Shown here: positions 34,805-41,911 of the stretch, piece after piece
Layout of the letters: every line of letters begins with the position of its first letter
Numbering within the stretch: the first letter of the stretch is position 1
NCBI RefSeq assembly: GCF_001476895.1
Contig: NZ_LDTB01000002.1
Span: forward strand, 1-42,175
DNA from: Sphingomonas endophytica
Lineage (GTDB): Bacteria > Pseudomonadota > Alphaproteobacteria > Sphingomonadales > Sphingomonadaceae
Direction: 5' to 3'
DNA length: 42,175 bases
The notes under the pieces: model-generated
What the model was told of the DNA's origin: nothing
Seen by the model: the letters and a program-made list of their open reading frames with translations, nothing else
Database searches by the model: none
Position numbers and translations under genes: made by a program

Positions 34805-35299
34805 ATGCACGGGGACGATGACGTGACGGCGGGCGGCGAGACGATCGACGTGCCGGCAGATGACGACCTCTCGGAGGGCAAGGAGCATCAGTCGCGGACC
34901 TGGACGGTCGAGCATTGGCGGGCGTTCTTCGATCATCTGGCGATGACCGGCGATGTCGCGGCGGCGGCCGGGGCGATCGGGAAGACGGCGCGATCGGCCT
35001 TTTCGATGCGGCGGCGCAGCGCGCGGTTCGCGCTGATGTGGCGCGCGGCGCTGGACGTCGGATACGACCGGCTGGAGGCGGCGGTGCTGCGGCAGGTGCT
35101 GGGCGAAACGCAGACGACGCTGGATGTCGGCGCGGCGATGCTGTTGCTGGATCGCCGGCGCGTGGCGACCGGCGAGGCGACGGAAGCGGCGAAACGCAAG
35201 GCGGCGGACGGCAAGGCGACGCGGGCGGCGGCGGAGCGCGAGTTGCTGCGCCGGGTGCGCGCCTTCGCCAAGCGCACCGGCACGGCGTCGCCGGTATGA
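34805..35299 (+). CDS. GTA small terminase-like protein (g1)
   Basis: 164 aa. First gene of an RcGTA-like cluster. Acidic N terminus, then an HTH-like DNA-binding segment (FFDHLAMTGDVAAAAGAIGK, about residues 41-60, then FSMRRRSARFALMWRAALDVG). A charged helical tail follows (AAKRKAADGKATRAAAEREL). This is the layout of GTA gp1/TerS. In GTAs the small terminase has lost specific DNA recognition, in keeping with packaging of random host DNA. Stop overlaps the g2 start (ATGA). Confidence 0.82.
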   Translation: MHGDDDVTAGGETIDVPADDDLSEGKEHQSRTWTVEHWRAFFDHLAMTGDVAAAAGAIGKTARSAFSMRRRSARFALMWRAALDVGYDRLEAAVLRQVLGETQTTLDVGAAMLLLDRRRVATGEATEAAKRKAADGKATRAAAERELLRRVRAFAKRTGTASPV

Positions 35300-36603
35300 G
35301 CGCGGGGGCGGAGCGCGCGCTGCGCTGGCTGGGGCGGCTGGATGCCGAGGCGGCCGAGCGGCTGGTCGCCTCGCTGGCCGGCGGCACGGTCGAGGAACTG
35401 ACGCAGGCGTGGGATGTGTGGGCACATGCCGGGCAGTTGCCGCCGCCGGGCGACTGGCGGGTGTGGCTGTTGCAGGCCGGGCGCGGGTTCGGGAAGACGC
35501 GCGCGGGCGCCGAATGGGTGCGGGCGATGGCGCGTGCGGTGCCGGGCGCGCGGATCGCGCTGGTCGGCGCGACGATCGAGGATGCGCGCAAGGTGATGGT
35601 CGAGGGGCCGAGCGGCGTGGTCGCGGTTTCGCGACCCGCCGACGGCATGGTGTGGCGACCGACCAGCAGCGAAGTGCGGTTCGGCAATGGCGCGGTGGCG
35701 ACGCTCTATTCGGCGGCCGCGCCGGAGAAGTTGCGCGGGCCGGAGCATCATTTCGCCTGGGCCGACGAACTGGCGAAATGGAGCCATGCCTCTGCCTGGG
35801 ACAATCTGACGATGGGCCTGCGGCTGGGTGCGCGACCGCGCGTGCTGGTGACGACGACGCCGCGTTCGACCGCGTTGATGCGGGCGGTGCGGGGTGCACC
35901 GGGGACGGTGGTGACGCGCGGCAGCACGCGCGACAACGTCCACCTGCCCGGCGCCTTCGTGGCGGCGATGGAGGCGAGTTACGGCGGCACGCGGCTGGGC
36001 CGGCAGGAATTGGACGGCGAGCTGATCGAGGATGTCGCGGGTGCCTTGTGGTCGCGCGCGCTGATCGAGCGGCAGCGGGCGGCGACGGTGCCGGAGTTGA
36101 TGCGCGTGGTGGTGGGGGTCGATCCGCCCGCCGGGATCGGCGGCGATGCGTGCGGGATCGTCGCGGCGGGCGTCGGGCGCGACGGGCACGGCTATGTCAT
36201 CGAGGATGCGAGCGTGACGGGGGCGAGCCCCGAGCGCTGGGCCAATGCGGTCGTGGCGTGCGCGGCGCGGGTGTCGGCGGACCGGGTGGTCGCCGAGGCG
36301 AACCAGGGCGGGGCGATGGTCGAGCAGGTGTTGCGCGCCGCACAGGCGTCGCTGCCGATCCGGCTGGTCCATGCCACGCGGGGCAAGGCGGCAAGGGCGG
36401 AGCCGGTAGCGGCGCTCTATGAAAGCGGGCGCGTGTGGCATGCGCGGGCGTTTCCGGCGCTGGAGGACGAACTCGCCGGGCTGGTCGCGGGCGGGGGATA
36501 TGAGGGACCGGGACGCTCGCCGGATCGCGCCGATGCGTGCGTGTGGGCGCTGACGGCGCTGATGCTGGAGCGGCAGGGCGAGGGACGGGTGCGGGTGATG
36601 TGA
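35296..36603 (+). CDS. GTA large terminase subunit (g2)
   Basis: 435 aa. Packaging ATPase and nuclease of the GTA head. Walker A AGRGFGKT (61-68), Walker B with Asp157-Glu158 (HFAWADELAKW), coupling motif VTTTPRST, and the RNase-H-like nuclease domain starting at VVGVDPPAG (Asp276), with VAEANQGGAMV and SPDRADACVWAL further on. Full length and intact. A 395-base repeat-bearing gap separates it from g3, unlike the tight packing elsewhere in the cluster. Confidence 0.93.
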   Translation: MSAGAERALRWLGRLDAEAAERLVASLAGGTVEELTQAWDVWAHAGQLPPPGDWRVWLLQAGRGFGKTRAGAEWVRAMARAVPGARIALVGATIEDARKVMVEGPSGVVAVSRPADGMVWRPTSSEVRFGNGAVATLYSAAAPEKLRGPEHHFAWADELAKWSHASAWDNLTMGLRLGARPRVLVTTTPRSTALMRAVRGAPGTVVTRGSTRDNVHLPGAFVAAMEASYGGTRLGRQELDGELIEDVAGALWSRALIERQRAATVPELMRVVVGVDPPAGIGGDACGIVAAGVGRDGHGYVIEDASVTGASPERWANAVVACAARVSADRVVAEANQGGAMVEQVLRAAQASLPIRLVHATRGKAARAEPVAALYESGRVWHARAFPALEDELAGLVAGGGYEGPGRSPDRADACVWALTALMLERQGEGRVRVM

Positions 36604-36671
36604 GGGGGCTGTCGGTCAGCCCGGCATCTGGCGTGCTGCAAGGGTAAGCGGGGGCGGCGTGCGCGGATCGG

Positions 36672-36699
36672 TGGATCCCGGCCTTCGCCGGGATGACGG
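36672..36699 (+). repeat. REP-like palindromic repeat inside the GTA operon
   Basis: TGGATCCCGGCCTTCGCCGG then GATGACGG. Its upstream GTGCGCGGAT-CGG context resembles the one before the copy at 39923, so the repeated unit is about 40 bases. Confidence 0.7.
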
Positions 36700-36800
36700 T
36701 TGGGGGGAGGGCGTTTCATCGGGCGGGATGTTGGCGCTTGGGGACGCGTCTTGTGGGCTGAGTGAGGGCGGGCGATGAGCCTGTCAGGCGTCCCCCAACT

Positions 36801-36830
36801 GGGCCCCGGCGTTCGCCGGGGTGGTGATGG
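36801..36830 (+). repeat. Diverged REP-like palindrome
   Basis: GGGCCCCGGCGTTCGCCGGGG followed by TGGTGATGG. It has the same hairpin-plus-GATG design as the other REP-like copies but a changed stem. Confidence 0.45.
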
Positions 36831-36875
36831 GTGGGGTCGGCGGGTGCGCTTTATCGGATGAGGCGCGCTTCAAAT

Positions 36876-36952
36876 CGTCATTGCGAGCGTAGCGAAGCAA
36901 TCCAGCGACGGATCAGGACGCCCTGGATTGCTTCGCTGCGCTCGCAATGACG
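36876..36952. repeat. Long inverted repeat, 30-base arms
   Basis: The left arm 36876-36905 starts CGTCATTGCGAGCG and ends GCAATCCAG. The right arm 36923-36952 starts CTGGATTGC and ends CGCAATGACG. The arms are near-perfect complements with a 17-base spacer. This ATTGCGAGC/GAAGCAATCC element is a dispersed repeat I recall from many alphaproteobacteria. Confidence 0.75.
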
Positions 36953-36998
36953 GTGGGCGGTCGGATCTCGCCCAAGTAGCAATTTTCGGAGAACGGAC

Positions 36999-38075
36999 AT
37001 GGCATGGTTCGGATGGAAGTCCGGGCGCGCGGTCGCGCGTCCGGCGTTGGGGCGTGCCGGCGGGGTGCCGCGTGCGATCGGGGAATGGCCGCAGGGTTAC
37101 GAGGCGCAGGTGCGCGCCGGCTATTGCGGCAATGCGGTGGCGCAACGCGCGGTGAAGCTGGTCGCGGAGAGCGTCGAGGGCGCGCCGCTGGATGTGGACG
37201 AGCGGTTGCGCGGGCTGGTGGCCGGGCGCGGCCTGCTGGAGGCGATCACCGCGCAGATGCTGTTGCATGGCAATGCGTTCGTCCAGGTGCTGCGCGACGG
37301 CGAGGGGCGGGTGGCGGAGCTGTTCGCGCTCCGGCCCGAGCGGGTGTCGGTCGAGCTGGGGGCGGACGGCTGGCCGGGGGCGTATCTGTACCGGGTGGGG
37401 GTGCGGACGACGCGGCTTGACCCTGCGAGCGTCATTCACGTGCGGCGCTTCAACCCGGTCGACGATCATTACGGGCTGGGGTGCCTGAGCGCGGCGTCGG
37501 CGGCGATCGCGATCCACAATGCGGCGGCGGCGTGGAGCAAGGCGCTGCTGGATAACGCCGCGCGGCCATCGGGGGCGCTGGTGTACGACGCGGGCGACGG
37601 ATCAGTGCTGACCCCCGAGCAGTTCCGGCGGCTGCGCGAGGAGATGGAACAGGGATTCGCGGGCGCGGCCAATGCAGGGCGGCCGATGCTGCTGGAGGGA
37701 GGCCTCAAGTGGCAGGCAATGAGCCTGACCCCGGCCGACATGGACTTCGCCGGCACGAAGGCGGCGGCGGCGCGCGAGATCGCGCTGGGTTTCGGGGTGC
37801 CGCCGATGCTGCTCGGCCTGCCGGGCGACAGCACGCACGCCAATTATCGCGAGGCGAACAAGGCGCTGTGGCGGCTGACGGTGCTGCCGCTGGCGGGCAC
37901 GATCCTGTCGGCGCTCCGCGACGGGCTGGCGGCGGAGTTTCCGGGCGCGCGGTTGCAGATCGATCTGGATCGCGTGCCCGCGCTGGTCGAGGATCGCGAG
38001 CGGCTGTGGCGGATGGTCGCGGGCGCGGACTTCATCACGCGCGACGAAAAGCGGCAGATGGTGGACTGGTCGTGA
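36999..38075 (+). CDS. GTA portal protein (g3)
   Basis: 358 aa, HK97-type portal. Forms the dodecameric ring through which DNA enters the head. Motifs: AVAQRAVKLVAESVEGAPL near the N terminus, HGNAFVQVLRD, VIHVRRFNPVDDHYGLGCLS, EEMEQGFAGAANAGRPMLLEGG and the clip/wing segment AREIALGFGVPPMLLGLPGD with ANYREANKALWRLTVLPL. GGAGAACGGAC precedes the ATG. Stop overlaps the next GTG by four bases. Confidence 0.93.
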   Translation: MAWFGWKSGRAVARPALGRAGGVPRAIGEWPQGYEAQVRAGYCGNAVAQRAVKLVAESVEGAPLDVDERLRGLVAGRGLLEAITAQMLLHGNAFVQVLRDGEGRVAELFALRPERVSVELGADGWPGAYLYRVGVRTTRLDPASVIHVRRFNPVDDHYGLGCLSAASAAIAIHNAAAAWSKALLDNAARPSGALVYDAGDGSVLTPEQFRRLREEMEQGFAGAANAGRPMLLEGGLKWQAMSLTPADMDFAGTKAAAAREIALGFGVPPMLLGLPGDSTHANYREANKALWRLTVLPLAGTILSALRDGLAAEFPGARLQIDLDRVPALVEDRERLWRMVAGADFITRDEKRQMVDWS

Positions 38076-38389
38076 GCGCGGCGGCGACCGGGAGCGTGCT
38101 GGCGCAATTGCTGGCGCAGGGGCGCGGCGAGGGCGCGGATATCGCCACCCTGCGCGCGATCGCCGAGGAGGCGGGCGAGCTGGGCGCGGTGCGGGCGCTC
38201 AAACGGCTGGGGCTGGCGGACGACGGAGCGGCGGGGGACGTCGCGGAACTGCGCGAGCTGTTGCGGGCGTGGCGCGATGCGAAACGCTCGGCGTGGCGCG
38301 CGCTGGGGGCGTGGGTGGTGCGGATCGTGCTGGCGCTGTTGCTGGCGGGGATCGCGGTGCGGCTGGGCTTCGACGAGGCGCTGAAATGA
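38072..38389 (+). CDS. GTA g3.5-like small membrane protein
   Basis: 105 aa from a GTG in the portal stop. Helical, Ala/Arg/Glu-rich N-terminal part, then one hydrophobic helix (VVRIVLALLLAGIAVRLGF) near the C terminus. The same slot in RcGTA holds the small g3.5 gene; the product's function is unclear. Stop overlaps g4 (ATGA). Confidence 0.7.
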   Translation: MSAAATGSVLAQLLAQGRGEGADIATLRAIAEEAGELGAVRALKRLGLADDGAAGDVAELRELLRAWRDAKRSAWRALGAWVVRIVLALLLAGIAVRLGFDEALK

Positions 38390-38754
38390 GGATCGTCGGT
38401 TACGCGGCGGTGTTCGATCGCGTCGATCGGGCCGGGGACGTGGTGCGGAGGGGGGCCTTTGCCGAGGCGGGGCCGGTGCCGCTGCTGATGCAGCATCGCG
38501 GGCGGGCGATCGGCGACGTGCTGAGCGTCGCGGAGGATGCAACCGGCCTGCGGATCGAGGCGCGGGTGGATGACGCGGCGGTGGCGCGGCTGGTGCGGTG
38601 TCGCGCGCTGCCGGGGCTGTCGGTCGGCTATCGCGCGCGCGTGGTGCAGCAGGGGGCGTGGCGCGCGATCCGCCGCGCCGACCTGGTCGAGGTGAGCCTG
38701 GTGGCGGTGCCGATGCAGGCGGCCGCGCGGGTGGACGACATCCTCGACGATTGA
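38386..38754 (+). CDS. GTA prohead maturation protease (g4)
   Basis: 122 aa, HK97-type (U35) prohead protease, short form typical of GTAs. IVGYAAVFDRVDRAGDVVRRGAF at the N terminus, catalytic His in LMQHRG, catalytic Ser in LPGLSVGYRA, then DLVEVSLVAVPM. Cleaves the capsid protein N-terminal arm during head maturation. A hairpin separates it from the capsid gene. Confidence 0.9.
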   Translation: MRIVGYAAVFDRVDRAGDVVRRGAFAEAGPVPLLMQHRGRAIGDVLSVAEDATGLRIEARVDDAAVARLVRCRALPGLSVGYRARVVQQGAWRAIRRADLVEVSLVAVPMQAAARVDDILDD

Positions 38755-38759
38755 GGTTC

Positions 38760-38779
38760 GGGGTTCGCTGGGGAACCCC
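38760..38779 (+). promoter_or_regulatory. Hairpin just upstream of the capsid gene
   Basis: GGGGTTC (38760-38766) and GAACCCC (38773-38779) pair around six bases, starting six bases after the g4 stop and followed by TTTC and the capsid ribosome binding site. Possible RNA-processing or stabilising element. Confidence 0.5.
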
Positions 38780-38795
38780 TTTCATGGAGAAGAGC

Positions 38796-39797
38796 ATGAG
38801 CGATACGGTGGTGGCGCGCCCGGTGCTGGATGGCGCGCGGGCGAGGGAAAGTGCGTTCGACGGCTTCGTGCGGTCGGGCGCGGTGATCGAGACCAAGGCG
38901 TTCGCCGGCGCGACCGGCGATCAGGGCGGCTATGCGATCCCCAAGGAGATCGATGCGCAGATCGACGCGGTGCTGAAAGCGGCCAGCCCGATCAGGAGCA
39001 TCGCCAATGTCGTGCAGGTCGGGTCGGCGGGCTATCGCAAGCTGGTGACGACTGGGGGCACGCCGTCGGGCTGGGCGGCGGAGACGGACGTGCGGCCGGT
39101 GACGGCGACGCCGACCTTCGTCGAGATCGCGCCGCCGATGGGCGAGCTGTACGCCAATCCGTCCGCCAGCCAGGCGATGCTGGACGACGCGCTGTTCGAC
39201 GTCGAGGGCTGGCTGGCGGGCGAGATCGCGGCCGAGTTCGCCAAGGCGGAGGGCGCGGCGTTCGTGAACGGGAACGGCACCAACCGTCCGCGCGGGTTTC
39301 TGCAGTCGCCGACCGCCGCGACCGGCGATGCGGCGCGCGCGTTCGGGACGCTGCAATATGTGCCGACCGGGGCGGCGGCCGATTTTGGCGGCAACGGCGC
39401 GGAGCGGCTGATCGACCTGGTGCAGGCGCTGCGCGCGCCGTACCGGCAGGGCGCGACGTTCGTGATGAACGCGACGACGGCGGCGCGCATCCGCAAGTTC
39501 AAGACCAGCGACGGCCAGTTCCTGTGGCAGCCGGGGATGGCGACCGGGCAGCCGGCGACGCTGCTCGGCTATCCGGTGGTCGAGGCCGAGGACATGCCCG
39601 ACATCGCGGCGGGATCGCATTCGATCGCCTTCGGCAATTTCCGGCTGGGCTATCTGATCGCCGAGCGCGCCGAGACCAGCGTGCTGCGCGATCCGTACAG
39701 CAACAAGCCGTTCGTGACCTTCTACGCGACGAAGCGCGTCGGCGGGTGCGTGTCGAACAGCGAGGCGATCAAGCTGATGCGGTTCGCCGTGAGCTGA
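38796..39797 (+). CDS. GTA major capsid protein (g5)
   Basis: 333 aa from the ATG at 38796, with GGAGA seven bases upstream (an ATG at 38784 lies before that site). HK97 fold: an N-terminal arm to be cleaved, then GYAIPKEIDAQID, SPIRSIANVVQVGS, the long spine helix FDVEGWLAGEIAAEFAKAEG, AAFVNGNGTNRPRGFL, and the A-domain/P-domain segments FVMNATTAARIRKFKTSDG and YLIAERAETSVLRDPYSNKP. Intact. It is bounded by hairpins on both sides. Confidence 0.94.
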   Translation: MSDTVVARPVLDGARARESAFDGFVRSGAVIETKAFAGATGDQGGYAIPKEIDAQIDAVLKAASPIRSIANVVQVGSAGYRKLVTTGGTPSGWAAETDVRPVTATPTFVEIAPPMGELYANPSASQAMLDDALFDVEGWLAGEIAAEFAKAEGAAFVNGNGTNRPRGFLQSPTAATGDAARAFGTLQYVPTGAAADFGGNGAERLIDLVQALRAPYRQGATFVMNATTAARIRKFKTSDGQFLWQPGMATGQPATLLGYPVVEAEDMPDIAAGSHSIAFGNFRLGYLIAERAETSVLRDPYSNKPFVTFYATKRVGGCVSNSEAIKLMRFAVS

Positions 39798-39798
39798 G

Positions 39799-39824
39799 CC
39801 TGCGATGGCGTGAGCCATCGCAGG
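39799..39824 (+). promoter_or_regulatory. Hairpin directly after the capsid stop codon
   Basis: CCTGCGATGG (39799-39808) and CCATCGCAGG (39815-39824) pair perfectly around CGTGAG, two bases after the g5 stop. No T-tract follows, so it looks like a 3' stabiliser or partial attenuator and not a full terminator. Confidence 0.6.
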
Positions 39825-39922
39825 ACTCGGCAAGGCCGGGCAGCGGGGCGGCGCAAGCCGTCCCCGTCTGACGGCGTTGCCGGTGCGGTGTGTCGCCAGG
39901 GGCGGCAGCGTGCGCGGACGGA

Positions 39923-39949
39923 TGGATCCCGGCCTGCGCCGGGATGACG
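39923..39949 (+). repeat. REP-like palindromic repeat between GTA g5 and g6
   Basis: TGGATCCCGGCCT then GCGCCGGGATGACG. Same family as the copies at 1, 61 and 36672. It is placed a few bases before the g6 ribosome binding site. Confidence 0.7.
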
Positions 39950-39964
39950 AGGAGTAAGGGACGT

Positions 39965-40477
39965 ATGACAATCGTGACGGGGGAGCCCGGCGCGGTGACG
40001 CTGGGGGCTGCCGATCGCGCGCTGGCGCTGGCGGCGGTGCGCGCGGAGCTGCGGGCGGCGACGGTGGACGACGATGCGCTGGCGATCGCGTTCGTCGAGG
40101 CGGCGCTGGGACTGGCGGAGCAGTTCACGGGGCGCGTGCTGATCGTGCGCGACGTGGTGGCCGATCTGGACGGCGCGGTCGGGTGGCAGGCGCTGCCCGC
40201 CGCGCCGGTGCGCGCGATCGCGGCGAACGGCTTTGCGGTGGATATCGACGCCGATGCCACCGGCTGGGTGAAGAGCGCAACCGCCGTTCGGGTGACGTTC
40301 ACCGCCGGGCTGGCGAGCGGCTGGACGGGATTGCCCGCGCCGCTGCGGCAGGGGGTGGCGATGCTGGCGGCGCATCTGTTCACCGATCGTGCGGGAAGCG
40401 CGCCGGTGCCCGCCGCCGTCAGCGCGCTGTGGCGGCCGTATCGCAGCGTCCGGCTGGCGCAGGCGGCGCACGCATGA
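39965..40477 (+). CDS. GTA head-tail adaptor protein (g6)
   Basis: 170 aa. Corresponds in position and length to RcGTA gp6, the gp15/HK97-gp6-like connector that sits beneath the portal. Segments: helical DRALALAAVRAELRAAT, AIAFVEAALGLAEQFTGRVL (typical of head-tail connectors), LDGAVGWQALPAAPVRAI, VRVTFTAGLASGW and LRQGVAMLAAHLFTDR. Stop overlaps the next small gene. Confidence 0.87.
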   Translation: MTIVTGEPGAVTLGAADRALALAAVRAELRAATVDDDALAIAFVEAALGLAEQFTGRVLIVRDVVADLDGAVGWQALPAAPVRAIAANGFAVDIDADATGWVKSATAVRVTFTAGLASGWTGLPAPLRQGVAMLAAHLFTDRAGSAPVPAAVSALWRPYRSVRLAQAAHA

Positions 40478-40650
40478 GACGCGCGGTGGAGCGGGCGCTG
40501 GCCGGGGCCCGGGGGCGGGTGGCGGCGCGACTGCGCGAACTGCTGCCCGGGGCGGTCATCGAGGAGCGGGACGACGGGGTGGTCGTCGGCGCGCGCGGGC
40601 TGGTGCGGCGGTGGCTCGACGATCCGCGACTGGCGTGGTGGCGGCGATGA
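40474..40650 (+). CDS. 58-aa basic miniprotein in the GTA g7 position
   Basis: 58 aa, strongly basic (many Arg), starts MRRAVERALAGARGR and ends DPRLAWWRR. Its ATG overlaps the g6 stop and its stop overlaps the g8 ATG, so it is probably translated. RcGTA has the larger stopper gene g7 here (about twice this length). It may be a reduced g7, a replacement or an unrelated GTA protein. No domain recognised. Confidence 0.65.
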   Translation: MRRAVERALAGARGRVAARLRELLPGAVIEERDDGVVVGARGLVRRWLDDPRLAWWRR

Positions 40651-41015
40651 GGGCGGTCGTGCTGGCGCGGCTGCGCGAGCGGGTGGCGGTGACGCGCGTG
40701 TTCGAGAGCGCGGCGGCGAAGGGGACGGTGCCGTTCCTGACGCTGCGCGAATGGAGCGCGGGCGACTGGGGCACGAAGGACCGCGCCGGGCGCGAGCTGC
40801 GCATCGGGGTGGCGGTGCGCGACGAGGGCGAGAGCGGTGCGCGCGCGCTGACGCTGGCGGCGGAGGCCGAGGCGGCGTTGCTGTCGCTGGCCGGCGTGGT
40901 CGCGGGGTGGCGGATCGTGACCGTGGTGCCGGCGCGCAACGTGCTGCTGCCCGATGGCGCGGGGCGCTGGGCGGCGCTGGTCGATGTGCGGGTGCGGATG
41001 TTGGAGGAGGTGTGA
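40647..41015 (+). CDS. GTA tail terminator protein (g8, DUF3168-like)
   Basis: 122 aa. ERVAVTRVFESAAAKGTVPFLTL, WSAGDWGTKDRAGRELRIGVAVRDEGE and helical LTLAAEAEAALLSLAG match the DUF3168 tail-terminator fold, which closes the tail tube at the head interface. Overlaps the miniprotein gene by four bases and is one base from g9. Confidence 0.87.
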   Translation: MRAVVLARLRERVAVTRVFESAAAKGTVPFLTLREWSAGDWGTKDRAGRELRIGVAVRDEGESGARALTLAAEAEAALLSLAGVVAGWRIVTVVPARNVLLPDGAGRWAALVDVRVRMLEEV

Positions 41016-41016
41016 G

Positions 41017-41424
41017 ATGGCGGCGGAAAAGGGCAGCGCATTCCTGCTGAAGGTCGGCGATGGCGGCAATCCGGTGAGTTACCGGACGGTGGCGGGGCTG
41101 CGCACGACCCAGCTGAGCGTCAACGGCGAGGCGGTGGCGATCACCAGCAAGGATTCGGGCGGGTGGCGCGAATTGCTGTCGGGCGCGGGCGTGCGATCGG
41201 TGAGCGTCGCGGCGGCGGGGGTGTTCACCGGATCGGCGGCGGAGACGCGGGTGAAGGCGAGCGCGCTGGCGGGAACGCTCGACGATTACCGGCTGACGTT
41301 CGAGAGCGGCGAGACGATGACCGGGCGGTTCCTGGTGACGCGGCTGGACTATGCCGGCGATTACAACGGCGAGCGCAGCTATACGATCGCGCTGGAAAGC
41401 TCCGGCCCGGTGGTGAGCGCGTGA
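41017..41424 (+). CDS. GTA major tail protein (g9)
   Basis: 135 aa, tail-tube protein of the TP901-1 type. KGSAFLLKVGDGGNPVSYRTVAGLR, ITSKDSGGWRELLSGAGVRSVSV, LTFESGETMTGRFLVTRLDYAGDYN and ERSYTIALESSGPV are standard for the family. GGAGGAGG lies close upstream. Stop overlaps the g10 GTG by four bases. Confidence 0.92.
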   Translation: MAAEKGSAFLLKVGDGGNPVSYRTVAGLRTTQLSVNGEAVAITSKDSGGWRELLSGAGVRSVSVAAAGVFTGSAAETRVKASALAGTLDDYRLTFESGETMTGRFLVTRLDYAGDYNGERSYTIALESSGPVVSA

Positions 41425-41723
41425 ACCCGGCGCGGGGCGAGGCGGCGGTGCGGGTGGCGGGCGAGACCCTGGTGCTGCGTCCGACCTTCGCGGCGCTGGT
41501 GGCGGCGGAGCAGGAACTGGGGCCGCTGTTCGCGCTGGTCGAGCGGGCGGCCGGGGGGCGGCTGGGGCTGGCGGATCTGGTCGCGCTGTTCTGGCATTGC
41601 CGGCACGATGCGCCCGAGGCGCTGACCCGCGAGCGGCTGGGCGAGGCGGTGGTCGAGGCGGGGCTGGGTGCGGCGACCCCGGCGCTGAAGGTGCTGCTGC
41701 GGCAGATACTGGCGGGACGATGA
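41421..41723 (+). CDS. GTA tail assembly chaperone-like protein (g10)
   Basis: 100 aa from a GTG. GEAAVRVAGETLVLRPTFAALVAAEQELG and LVALFWHCRHDAP match the GTA gp10 family (tail tube/tape-measure assembly chaperone). Overlaps both neighbours by four bases. Confidence 0.87.
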   Translation: MNPARGEAAVRVAGETLVLRPTFAALVAAEQELGPLFALVERAAGGRLGLADLVALFWHCRHDAPEALTRERLGEAVVEAGLGAATPALKVLLRQILAGR

Positions 41724-41911
41724 CCTTCGCCGAGGAGGCGCGGCGGCTGGCCGGGCTGGCGGGCGTCGCGTTCGGGTGGCGTCCCGACGATTTCTGGCGC
41801 GCCACCCCCGACGAACTGGCGACGCTGGTGCATGCATGCGTGCCCGAGGCGGCGACGCCCCCCGATGCGGGGCTGATCGCGGCGATGCAGGAGGCTTTTC
41901 CGGATGGATGA
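41720..41911 (+). CDS. GTA tail assembly chaperone (g10.1)
   Basis: 63 aa. FGWRPDDFWRATPDELATLV is the W-x-P-x2-FW...TP-x-EL signature of the short TAC_6 type phage tail chaperones that follow gp10 in GTAs. Its last eight bases overlap the start of g11. Confidence 0.87.
   Translation: MTFAEEARRLAGLAGVAFGWRPDDFWRATPDELATLVHACVPEAATPPDAGLIAAMQEAFPDG

Larger units (their letters stand above)
36604..36998. other. Non-coding repeat-rich gap between GTA g2 and g3
   Basis: No gene is supported. It holds a REP-like palindrome (36672-36699), a related palindrome (36801-36830) and a long inverted repeat (36876-36952). The last 40 bases contain GGAGAACGGAC, which is the g3 ribosome binding site. The gap breaks an operon whose other genes mostly overlap. 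Confidence 0.7.

Noticed and set aside
36604..36998. CRISPR-like or coding remnant between g2 and g3
   Set aside because: Repeats are palindromic, of different families and without regular spacers; no cas genes; frames here have no protein similarity to phage genes.
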